From positions 1-37,452 of the forward strand of contig CACWYB010000014.1 in the NCBI GenBank assembly GCA_902765005.1: DNA of 37,452 bases. Direction: 5' to 3'. A model generated the notes under the pieces. That model was not told where the DNA came from, ran no database searches, and was given only the letters and a program-made list of their open reading frames with translations. This stretch comes from an uncultured Eubacteriales bacterium (GTDB lineage: Bacteria; Bacillota; Clostridia; Christensenellales; CAG-138). Below are positions 1-9,422 of the stretch, one piece after another (within the stretch, counting starts at the first letter, position 1; each line of letters starts with the position of its first letter). A program made the position numbers and the translations under genes.

Positions 1-2
1 GC

Positions 3-878
3 GCCGGCGGCTGGGCGGCCATCTCCGCCAAGCTCCCCGGTGAGAAGCTGAACTTCACCCAGATCGGCTGGGCCTCCATCATCGGCTACATCTTCAACTA
101 CTTCTGCACCTTCCTGGCCGGCCCCGAGATGGTCTCCCGTTTCGAGACCGCCAAGGACGAGAAGACGGCCCGCAACGCCTCCTTCCTGTCCGCCGTGCTC
201 ATGGCTGCCATGGCCGTGTTCCCCACGCTCCTGGGCCTTGCCGCCTTCGCCATGAAGGATAGCCTGCCCAACCTGGCCGCCAACGGCTCCAACGCCATGG
301 TTGCCGTCACCGGCGCCTATGCCCCCAGCATCATCACCGGCCTCATCTCCGCGGCCATCATCTGCGCCACCATGTCCTCCGCCGACTCCAACCTGCTGTG
401 CATGTCCACCATGATCATCAACGACCTGTACAAGGGCCTGGGCGGCAAGAAGGAGCTGTCTGAGAAGCAGATCATCTTCTGGACCAGGTTCAGCAACGTA
501 GCGGCCGCCCTTGTGGCCATGTGCATCTCCCTGTTCGGCGTGTCCATCGTGACCATGAACACCTTCGCCTTCGGCATCCGCTGCGCCGGTCCCTTCGCCG
601 CCTACGGCCTGGGCCTGGTGGTGCCCAAGGCCACCAAGAACTCCGGCCTTATCTCCATCCTCACCGGCACCGCCGGCTTCATCCTCTGGCAGATCCTGTC
701 CAACGGCGGCACGCTGTGGTTCATGATGCCCGTGGTGTTCGGCTGCCTGGTGTCCGTCATCACCTTCTTCGTGGTGAACTGGATCGAGTGGGGCCGCGGC
801 GTGAAGCCCGCTCCCTCCGCCTACCTCACCGCCGAGGAAGAGGCTGCCCAGCTGAAGAAAGAGCAGCAGGCCATGTAA
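3..878 (+). CDS. Sodium:solute symporter family permease (5' truncated)
   Basis: C-terminal ~290 residues of a Na+-coupled transporter of the SSS family (PutP/PanF type); the frame is already open at base 3 and the true start lies outside the window. Several hydrophobic helices are visible. The stretch TMSSADSNLLCMSTMIINDLY lies where PutP has its sodium-site segment (STADSQLL type), with the Ser-Ser pair and Asp kept. The protein ends in a hydrophilic Glu/Lys-rich cytoplasmic tail. Substrate cannot be read from the sequence. The two genes downstream cleave N-acyl or peptide bonds, so a peptide-like or N-acylated amino-acid substrate is a reasonable inference, although a terminator separates them. 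Family certain, substrate unknown. Confidence 0.9.
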   Translation, partial: AGGWAAISAKLPGEKLNFTQIGWASIIGYIFNYFCTFLAGPEMVSRFETAKDEKTARNASFLSAVLMAAMAVFPTLLGLAAFAMKDSLPNLAANGSNAMVAVTGAYAPSIITGLISAAIICATMSSADSNLLCMSTMIINDLYKGLGGKKELSEKQIIFWTRFSNVAAALVAMCISLFGVSIVTMNTFAFGIRCAGPFAAYGLGLVVPKATKNSGLISILTGTAGFILWQILSNGGTLWFMMPVVFGCLVSVITFFVVNWIEWGRGVKPAPSAYLTAEEEAAQLKKEQQAM

Positions 879-913
879 GACGGCTCTTCGGGCCAACGAT
901 ATTTGAACCAGCG

Positions 914-946
914 GGAGAGCCGATGTTGCATCGGCTCTCCTTTGTT
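914..946 (+). terminator. Rho-independent terminator of the symporter gene
   Basis: A perfect 12-bp stem (914-925 with 929-940), loop TTG, followed by TTTGTT. It lies 35 bases after the symporter stop. The loop and the first bases of the right arm also form the -35 box of the next promoter. Confidence 0.85.
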
Positions 947-954
947 GCTATACT
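926..954 (+). promoter_or_regulatory. Sigma-A promoter of the amidohydrolase operon
   Basis: TTGCAT (926-931), 17-base spacer, TATACT (949-954). The -35 box is made of the loop and right arm of the upstream terminator. The predicted start of transcription is near 961, about 25 bases before the ATG at 987. Confidence 0.7.
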
Positions 955-986
955 GCGTATCGAAGAGAACAGAAAAAGAGGCTTGT

Positions 987-2573
987 ATGTTTGACATCGT
1001 CATTATGAACGGCTCGGTGCTGGACGGTTCCGGCCGGGAAGCGAAACGGTTGGACGTGGGCGTCCGGGACGGGAAGATCGCCGCCCTGGGGGACCTGAAA
1101 AATGCGGAGGCTAAGGAGGTCATCTACGCCGCCGGCAAAACCGTCTGCCCCGGCTTTTTAGACCTGCACCGCCACGCGGACGCGGCCCTGTTTCGGCCCG
1201 GGTATGGGGACTGCGACCTGTACCAGGGCATCACCACCATCTGCAACGGCAACTGCGGCTTATCCCTGGCCCCCCAGGCGGGGCCCTACGCGTCGGCCAT
1301 CGCCGCCTATCTGCACCCGGTGACCGGCGACTTTTCCGGCATCCCTGTGGACAGCCTTGCCGACTATCACCGGGCGCTCAAGGCCCGGCCCCTGCCCGTG
1401 AACGCCCTCATGCTGGCGGGCGGCGGCACCATTCGGGCCAGCGTGGCCGGGTTCGGAAAGGTGCGCCTGGACGACGAGGATTATTCCGCCATCCACAAAA
1501 AGCTGGAAGCTGCCCTTTCTGAGGGGGCGGCGGGGGTTTCCCTGGGCCTGGGGTACGCGCCGGAATGCTATTACACCACGGACGAGCTCATCCGCGCCCT
1601 GGAACCCATCCGAAACACCGGCACGGTCCTCTCCGTCCATATGCGGGAGGAGGCCATGAAGCTGCTTCCCTCCCTGGACGAAATGATCGCTGTGGCCAGG
1701 GAGCTGCGGGTGCCCCTGCAAATCAGCCACCTGAAGGCCACCGGCCGGGAGAACTGGGGAAAGCTGGCGCCCCTGGCCCTAAAGCGCATCGCCGACGCGA
1801 GAGAGGCGGGGCTGGATGTGTGCTGCGACGTGTACGCCTACACCGCCGGGAGCACCCAGCTCATCCACATCCTGCCGCCGGAGTTTTTGCAGGGCGGACC
1901 CGCCGCCATCACCGAGCGGCTCAAAGACAGCGCCGCACGGCGGAAGCTCCTGGACCGGCTGGATAACGGCCGGGATTTCGACAACTACGTGTACCTGGTG
2001 GGCTGGGAGAACATCTTCATCTCCTCCCTCCGCCGGCCCGAGGACAGCGCCTATATCGGCAAGTCCATCCAAGAGGCCGCAGGGGACAGAGACCCGGCCA
2101 ACTTCGCCCTGGACCTGCTGCGGGGCAACGGGTGCGAGGTCACCATGATCGACTTCATCACCAGTGAGGAGGACATCGCCCGGATCCTGCAGAGCCCCTT
2201 TGCCTACTCCATCTCCGACGCCACCTTCCCCACCACCGGCAAGCTCCATCCCCGGGTGTACGGGGCTTTCAGCCAGGTGATCGAGACCTATGTGAACCGG
2301 ATGCACGCCCTGACGTTGCCCGAGGCCGTGAACCGGATGACCCTGCGGCCGGCCATGCGCTATGGGCTAAAGGGCAAGGGCCGCATCGAGATCGGGGCGG
2401 ACGGGGATATTTTGGTGTTCGACCCCCAGCGGGTCCGGGTGAAGGCCACCTATGGGGCGCCGGATCAGCGGGCCGAGGGCATGGACTATGTGCTGGTGAA
2501 CGGCCAGATCGCCCTGGCGCAAGGCCGTCGCACCGGCGTGAACAACGGAAGCGTATGGGAGGGAAACAGATGA
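987..2573 (+). CDS. D-aminoacylase / N-acyl-D-amino-acid deacylase family amidohydrolase
   Basis: A 528-residue metal-dependent amidohydrolase, expected to release D-amino acids from N-acyl-D-amino acids in the cytoplasm. Visible metal and active-site elements are H61-R-H63 with D65 (family HxH), the family-typical Cys in NGNCGLSLAP (C90), VHMREE (H218), ISHLK (H248), and the catalytic Asp in SISDATFP (D411) followed by H421-P-R. The start at 987 has a GA-rich ribosome site (AAAAAGAGG) and the MFDIVIMNGSVLDGSG opening typical of the family; an earlier in-frame ATG at 903 lies before the promoter and is rejected. The stop overlaps the next ATG (ATGA), so the two are translationally coupled. 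Related dihydroorotase-like enzymes cannot be fully excluded, but the NCG motif argues for D-aminoacylase. Confidence 0.85.
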   Translation: MFDIVIMNGSVLDGSGREAKRLDVGVRDGKIAALGDLKNAEAKEVIYAAGKTVCPGFLDLHRHADAALFRPGYGDCDLYQGITTICNGNCGLSLAPQAGPYASAIAAYLHPVTGDFSGIPVDSLADYHRALKARPLPVNALMLAGGGTIRASVAGFGKVRLDDEDYSAIHKKLEAALSEGAAGVSLGLGYAPECYYTTDELIRALEPIRNTGTVLSVHMREEAMKLLPSLDEMIAVARELRVPLQISHLKATGRENWGKLAPLALKRIADAREAGLDVCCDVYAYTAGSTQLIHILPPEFLQGGPAAITERLKDSAARRKLLDRLDNGRDFDNYVYLVGWENIFISSLRRPEDSAYIGKSIQEAAGDRDPANFALDLLRGNGCEVTMIDFITSEEDIARILQSPFAYSISDATFPTTGKLHPRVYGAFSQVIETYVNRMHALTLPEAVNRMTLRPAMRYGLKGKGRIEIGADGDILVFDPQRVRVKATYGAPDQRAEGMDYVLVNGQIALAQGRRTGVNNGSVWEGNR

Positions 2574-3754
2574 TCAGCGAAGCATTGCAGCAGGAGACGT
2601 TGGAGCTTTTACAGCGGCTCATTGCCTGCCCGAGCCTGTCCGGCCAGGAGCAGGGGGTGGCCCGGATTCTCAAGGGGTATCTGGGGGAGAACGGCTTTTC
2701 CACCCTGGAGACGGACCGCTTCGGCAGCCTGGTGGCCGGGGTCAAGGGAGACCGGCCCGGAATGCGGCTGCTCTTTGACGGCCATATCGACACTGTGCCC
2801 GCGGACAACACCCAGGATTGGGCCACGTCGCCCTTCGAGCCCGTGCTCAAGGACGGCAAGCTCTATGGCCGGGGCGCCAGCGACATGAAGGGGGCGGACG
2901 CCGCCTTCGCCGTGGCCGCCGCAGAGTACCTGCGGGAGAGGGGCACGGACTTTGCCGGGGAATTGTGGTTCGCCGGCGTGGTCCAGGAGGAGTGCTTCGA
3001 GGGGGTCTGCGCCCGGGAGGTGGCCAAAAGGGTCCGGCCCGATCTGGTCATCATCGGTGAGGCCTCCGAGGGAAATCTGAAGCTCAGCCAGCGGGGCCGG
3101 GCGGAGATCGTGCTGGAGACCTTCGGGGTCCCCTGCCACAGCGCCAACCCGGAGAAGGGCGTCAACGCCGCCGCGGCCATGTGCTCCCTCATCAATGAGA
3201 TTCTGAAGCTCCCGCCCACCAAGGACGAGCGCATGGTGGGAGACGGGATTTTGGTGCTCACGGACATCAAATCGGAGCCCTATCCCGGCGCCTCCGTGGT
3301 GCCCCACTATTGCCGGGCCACCTTCGATCGGCGGCTGCTGGTGGGCGAGACCCGGGAGAGCGTGCTATCGCCCATCCAGGCCATCATAGACCAACAGAAG
3401 AAGCTGGACCCCACCCTGAACGCCCGGGTGTTCTACCCCATGGGCAGCGCCGTTTGCTCCACCGGGGAGAAAGTGGAGGCGGAACGTTTCTTCGCGCCCT
3501 GGTGGTACGCCGCCGACGAACGGGTGCTGGGAGTGAAGGCGGCCATGGAAACGCGGGGCCTGAAACCTGAGATCACCGGCTACAGCTTCTGCACCAACGG
3601 CAGCTACTACGCCGGGGAGGCGGGCATCCCCACCTTCGGCTACGGCCCTTCCCGGGAGAACCTGGCCCACACGGTGGACGAACACATCGCCCTGAAGGAC
3701 CTCTTCGATGCCGTGGACGGGTATCTGGCCGCCTTGCACGCGCTGCTGGATTGA
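2570..3754 (+). CDS. M20 family metallohydrolase, YgeY-like
   Basis: A 394-residue zinc hydrolase of the M20 ArgE/DapE/CPG2 group. Family features seen are GHIDTVP (H72, D74), the bridging Asp in GRGASDMKG (D105), the catalytic Glu pair VVQEECFEG (E140/E141), and a later PCHSANPEKG lid-domain motif with the exchange-domain His. QEECFEGVCA and SFCTNGSYY resemble E. coli YgeY, a protein of a selenium-linked purine/amino-acid catabolic locus, more than DapE. The start at 2570 is preferred over 2555: GGAGGG lies 6-7 bases before it and it overlaps the upstream stop. Paired with a D-aminoacylase-like enzyme, it probably hydrolyses an amide of a peptide or modified amino acid; the substrate is not known. 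Confidence 0.85.
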   Translation: MISEALQQETLELLQRLIACPSLSGQEQGVARILKGYLGENGFSTLETDRFGSLVAGVKGDRPGMRLLFDGHIDTVPADNTQDWATSPFEPVLKDGKLYGRGASDMKGADAAFAVAAAEYLRERGTDFAGELWFAGVVQEECFEGVCAREVAKRVRPDLVIIGEASEGNLKLSQRGRAEIVLETFGVPCHSANPEKGVNAAAAMCSLINEILKLPPTKDERMVGDGILVLTDIKSEPYPGASVVPHYCRATFDRRLLVGETRESVLSPIQAIIDQQKKLDPTLNARVFYPMGSAVCSTGEKVEAERFFAPWWYAADERVLGVKAAMETRGLKPEITGYSFCTNGSYYAGEAGIPTFGYGPSRENLAHTVDEHIALKDLFDAVDGYLAALHALLD

Positions 3755-3771
3755 GGAATGAGGAATCGATT

Positions 3772-3925
3772 TTTTCTTGATCCTTTTTCTTGAAAGAAAA
3801 AGGCCCAAAAAGAACTTTAGGAATACTAAAAAGCTTAGGAATTCTAAATAAATTAGACTTCCTAAGCTTCTCTTTTTTGGTACTTTTTTCTCTTCACTGA
3901 AGAGAAAAAAGTACAAAAGAAAACC
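3772..3925. repeat. Three-hairpin intergenic repeat, copy A
   Basis: Three successive hairpins: 3782-3803 (9-bp stem, loop TGAA), 3831-3869 (17-bp stem with one mismatch, core AAGCTTAGGA/TCCTAAGCTT), and 3880-3914 (perfect 16-bp stem, loop ACT). It lies between the ends of two convergent genes and can serve as a bidirectional terminator. Copy E (33327-33460) has the same orientation; C and D are inverted. Confidence 0.8.
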
Positions 3926-5074
3926 CTATCGTTCCGGTAAATACTTCTCCGGGTTCACGGGCAGGCCGTCCAGCAGGAGCTCGTAGCGGAGGAGCACCGT
4001 TTTCCCCCCGGCGGGCTCAGGCAGCACGCCCACCTGCTCCCCCTTCTTCACCCGCTGATACAGCTCCACCAAGGCGCTCTTGCAGCCGATGATCCGGGAC
4101 ATGGCCCCGGTCTCATCGTGGAGGATATCGATGACGAGCCCCATCTCCCCCCGCTGAGCGCAATAGGTGATCACGCCCTCCGCCGGCGCCATGACCCGGG
4201 CCACAGGATCGGCGCTGATGTCCACGCTGTAGTGCATGGTCCCGTCCACCATCCCGAAGGATACCTCCACCGTGCCCGCCACGGGCCAGTTGGGGGCGAA
4301 CCCCTCGATCTTCCGTTTCTCCGGCCCGGCATCCGCCCCGGCCTCGCCCATGACACAGGTCCCGTTTTCGATGATTTGATCCGCCCGGCCCGGCCCCACC
4401 GCGAACTCGTTGGTCTTCACCTCGGAGAAGGCGGCCTGGCCCCGGTAGCTGGTTTCATAATAGGAAAGGGTATACGGATACACGCCCATGGCCCGATACA
4501 GCCGGCTGCCCTTGGCCAGCTGCGGATTCTCCCGCAGAACGGTCTCCCGCTCTCCCCGGTCGATCTGGCAGCGGACCACGGTCCGGTAGATGGGCAGCAG
4601 CGTTTCATCCACCTTCAATGTTCCCACCGCCTCATCCACGTTCAGCAGCGTTCCGGTCCCCGTGGGCTCCTCCAGGGTGATCCGCTGGTCGAACCCGGCC
4701 CGTATGAGCCGCTCGTTGGGCAGCAGCGTCCCTGCGGCGTTCTCCGTCAGATACCGCTCCAGGGCCTGCTGGGCGCTTTGGACGCTCTCCATGGTGAACA
4801 GGAGCTTCCCGTCCGCCACCAGGTCCACCGCCTCCGGGGGATAATTCTGCTGCACCCGCACGCTGATGGGCGTGGGCGCCGCCGTCACCGAGAGCAGGGC
4901 CGGGGTCGGAGTGGGCGTGACCTCCGCCGTGGGCGTGACCCGGGGCAGGCCGAAGCCCGCCTCCAGCCGGCCGTCCCCCCGCAGCAGGAGCAGCAGCATC
5001 AGGCTCAGCAGCACAGCCACCACCACCAGGATCCAGGTGCCGTATCGAATGAGATTGTTCCGCTGAATGTTCAT
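3926..5074 (-). CDS. Membrane-anchored M23-like (LytM fold) protein, metal site degraded
   Basis: A 382-residue protein with one N-terminal membrane segment (about residues 13-31), a Pro/Thr linker and a large extracytoplasmic part. Residues ~265-382 read like an M23 endopeptidase: a WPVAG..V..SFG opening, H281-YSV-D285 as the HxxxD metal pair, and APAEGVI. At the usual HLHFE motif it has L361-L-R-Y-E365, so the last metal/catalytic histidines are gone. It is therefore more likely a peptidoglycan-binding or regulatory protein, comparable in concept to degenerate LytM regulators, than a hydrolase. Start 5074 gives a clean membrane anchor. A longer frame to 5161 would begin upstream of the promoter. 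No Shine-Dalgarno is present; see the promoter entry. Confidence 0.75.
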   Translation of the reverse strand: MNIQRNNLIRYGTWILVVVAVLLSLMLLLLLRGDGRLEAGFGLPRVTPTAEVTPTPTPALLSVTAAPTPISVRVQQNYPPEAVDLVADGKLLFTMESVQSAQQALERYLTENAAGTLLPNERLIRAGFDQRITLEEPTGTGTLLNVDEAVGTLKVDETLLPIYRTVVRCQIDRGERETVLRENPQLAKGSRLYRAMGVYPYTLSYYETSYRGQAAFSEVKTNEFAVGPGRADQIIENGTCVMGEAGADAGPEKRKIEGFAPNWPVAGTVEVSFGMVDGTMHYSVDISADPVARVMAPAEGVITYCAQRGEMGLVIDILHDETGAMSRIIGCKSALVELYQRVKKGEQVGVLPEPAGGKTVLLRYELLLDGLPVNPEKYLPER

Positions 5075-5081
5075 ATGGGGC

Positions 5082-5110
5082 AGTATATCATTTTTTGCAA
5101 CCGACCGCAA
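5082..5110 (-). promoter_or_regulatory. Promoter of the M23-like gene; implies leaderless mRNA
   Basis: On the minus strand TTGCGG (5105-5110), 17-base spacer, TATACT (5082-5087). The usual start point, 6-8 bases after the -10, falls at about 5074-5076, at or next to the ATG at 5074. No ribosome binding site precedes it. Confidence 0.65.
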
Positions 5111-5154
5111 TAGAGAAGCTTGGAGCCTCCGAAGACGAACCCTATAAATCGGTA

Positions 5155-5183
5155 TTGGCAAATGCTGTGAATAATGATATTAT
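5155..5183 (+). promoter_or_regulatory. Promoter of the glycogen operon
   Basis: TTGGCA (5155-5160), 17-base spacer, TATTAT (5178-5183), about 43 bases before the glgB start. It is divergent from the M23-like gene promoter 45 bases away. Confidence 0.75.
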
Positions 5184-5226
5184 ATATCTATACTTGGACG
5201 TACTGTCTTCATGTGGAGGGGAAGCC

Positions 5227-7061
<1,835 letters not shown>

Positions 7062-7065
<4 letters not shown>

Positions 7066-8294
7066 AAAAACGAATCGTGGTCATGCTTCTGGCCGGTGGC
7101 CAGGGCAGCCGGCTGGGGGTGCTCACCTCCAACATGGCCAAGCCCGCCGTGCCCTTTGGCGGAAAGTATCGGATCATCGATTTCCCCCTCAGCAACTGTG
7201 CCAACTCCGGGTTTGACACGGTGGGCGTGCTCACCCAATACCGGCCTCTGGCCCTCAACGCCTATTTGGGCACCGGCCAGCACTGGGATCTGGACCGCAA
7301 CTACGGCGGCGTGTTCGTGCTGCCCCCCTATGTGACGGAGGGGGAAAACGGGCACTGGTACAGCGGCACCGCCAACGCCATCTGGCAGAACAGGGAGTTT
7401 GTGGATCAATACGACCCCGACTATGTGCTCATCCTCTCCGGCGACCATATCTATAAGATGGACTATGCCAAGATGCTGGACTTTCACCGCAAAAAGAATG
7501 CGGCGGCCACCATCGCCGTGCTTCAGGTGCCCTGGGAGGAGGCCCACCGCTTCGGCATCATGAACGCCAACGTGGACGGCCTCATCGAATCCTTTGAGGA
7601 GAAGCCCAAGGAGCCCAAGAGCAACCTGGCCTCCATGGGCATCTATATCTTCGACTGGAAGAAGCTCCGGGCCTACATGGAGGCGGATGACGCCGATCCC
7701 ACTTCCAGCAACGACTTCGGCAAGAACATCATCCCCGCCATGCTGAACGCCGGCGAGACCATGGTGGCCTATCCCTTCGAGGGCTACTGGCGGGATGTGG
7801 GAACCATCCAGAGCCTCTGGGAGGCCAACATGGACCTGCTGGGCCAGAAACCGGTGCTGGATCTGGACGACGACGCCTGGCGCATCTACACCCGCAACCC
7901 GGTCATGCCGCCGCATTACATCAGCCTCTCCGCCCAGGTGACCAACTCCCTGGTGTCCGAGGGGGCCGTGGTGGAGGGAACGGTGGAGAACTCCGTCATC
8001 TTCTCCGGCGCCCACATCGAAAAGGGCGCCACGGTGAAGGACAGCGTCATCTTCCCCAACGCCACCGTGGGCAAGAGTGTGGACGTGGAGAAGGCCATCG
8101 TGGGCGAGAACGCCGTCATCGGTGACTTCTGTGTGCTGGGCGGACCGCTCCGCCCCGGCGAGAAGGTGAACAACAAGCTCACCGGCGACATCACCCTCAT
8201 CGGCAACGACGTGACCATCCCGCCCCGGGCGTACATCGCCAAAGGCGCCGTGGTCAACACAGAGAACCCCCACCAGCCTGCAAAGGAGGCGTAA
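7062..8294 (+). CDS. glgC: Glucose-1-phosphate adenylyltransferase, catalytic subunit
   Basis: A 410-residue enzyme making ADP-glucose from ATP and glucose-1-phosphate, the committed step of bacterial glycogen synthesis. The nucleotidyltransferase signature [14 protein letters not shown] lies at residues 9-22, with [18 protein letters not shown] after it, [11 protein letters not shown] for the metal-binding Asp, and a C-terminal left-handed beta-helix of hexapeptide repeats (~residues 280-380). In Firmicutes GlgC usually works with the homologous GlgD, encoded next. It starts inside the glgB stop (ATGA), so translation is coupled. Confidence 0.97.
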
Positions 8295-8297
8295 GCT

Positions 8298-9422
8298 ATG
8301 ATCAACAATGCGTTCGGCCTCATCGTCACCGCTGATCGAACCACTCATCTCAAGGACCTGACCCTTTCCCGCTCCGCGGCGGCAGTGCCCTTCGGCGGTC
8401 GGTATCGCTTCATCGACTTTACCCTCTCCAACATGGTCAACGCCGGCATCACCAGCGTGGGCCTGATCACGGAGAAGAACTATCATTCCCTCATGGACCA
8501 TCTGGGCTCCGGCAAGGAGTGGGACCTGCACCGCAAGCGCGACGGTCTCTTCATCCTACCCCCCTTCATGACCAAGGACAACGCCGGCGTGTTCCGGGGC
8601 GCCGTGGACGCCCTGCGCTCCGTCATGGGCTATGTGCGCCGGACCCAGGAGGACTATGTCATCTTGTCCTGGCCCCGTGTGATCATGAACATGGACCTGG
8701 TGCCCATGATGGAACAGCACCTGGCCACCGGCGCGGACATCACCATCCTCTATGCGGAAGACGGCACCCTGAAGCCCGAGGACCAGAATCAGGACCTGCG
8801 GCTTTTCCTGGACGAGAAGGGCCGGGTCACAGACATGGAGCTGGACGCCTTCCGGCCCCAGAGCGTGAACCGGAGCTGCGATGTGATGATCCTGAAAAAG
8901 GAGCTTTTGGAGTACCTGGTGGAGGAAGCCTATGCCCGGGGCGAATATGATTTCCACCGGGACATCTTGCTCAAGAAGTATAAGACCCTGAACATCATGG
9001 GCTATAAGTTCGAGGGCTTCCTGGCCCGGCTGGAATCCATTGAGGACTATTTTGCCGGCAACATGGCCCTGCTGAACCCGGACGTGCAGAAGGATCTGTT
9101 CGACCCCAGCCGCCCCATCTACACCAAGGTGAAGGACGAGGTGGCCGCCCGCTATTCCGTCAGCGCCCAGGTGAAAAACTCCCTGGTGGCCGACGGCTGC
9201 GTCATCGAAGGCCAGGTGGACAGCTGCATCCTCTTCAGAGGCGTCCACGTGAAGCCCGGCGCCCGCATCTTCAACAGCATCATCATGCAGGGGGCGGAGA
9301 TCGGCGAGAACGTCCATCTGGAGCATGTGATCCTGGATAAGGGCGTGAAGATCCTGCCGGGGCGGACCCTCCAGGGGTACGACAGCTTCCCCATCGTGAT
9401 CAGAAAGAATCAAACCGTATGA
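8298..9422 (+). CDS. glgD: Glucose-1-phosphate adenylyltransferase subunit GlgD
   Basis: A 374-residue paralogue of GlgC. It keeps the fold (VPFGGRYRFIDFTLSN, LSWPRVIMNMD, C-terminal hexapeptide repeats) but the N-terminal triphosphate-binding loop GGQGSRL is replaced by IVTADRTTHLKD. The GDH motif is replaced by SWPRV. It is therefore the non-catalytic or regulatory subunit that raises GlgC activity in Firmicutes such as Geobacillus. It begins 3 bases after the glgC stop, with AAAGGAGG before it, and overlaps glgA by 4 bases. Confidence 0.95.
   Translation: MINNAFGLIVTADRTTHLKDLTLSRSAAAVPFGGRYRFIDFTLSNMVNAGITSVGLITEKNYHSLMDHLGSGKEWDLHRKRDGLFILPPFMTKDNAGVFRGAVDALRSVMGYVRRTQEDYVILSWPRVIMNMDLVPMMEQHLATGADITILYAEDGTLKPEDQNQDLRLFLDEKGRVTDMELDAFRPQSVNRSCDVMILKKELLEYLVEEAYARGEYDFHRDILLKKYKTLNIMGYKFEGFLARLESIEDYFAGNMALLNPDVQKDLFDPSRPIYTKVKDEVAARYSVSAQVKNSLVADGCVIEGQVDSCILFRGVHVKPGARIFNSIIMQGAEIGENVHLEHVILDKGVKILPGRTLQGYDSFPIVIRKNQTV

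Noticed and set aside
5075-5161. Longer N-terminus of the M23-like protein (start at 5161)
   Set aside because: It would be translated from DNA upstream of the promoter and puts basic residues without a ribosome site before the membrane anchor.
5184-5226. Riboswitch or attenuator before glgB
   Set aside because: The leader is about 35-40 bases and shows no significant stem; too short for a known switch.
8298-9422. glgD as a second catalytic GlgC
   Set aside because: The GGQGSRL loop and the GDH motif are missing, so it is the regulatory paralogue.
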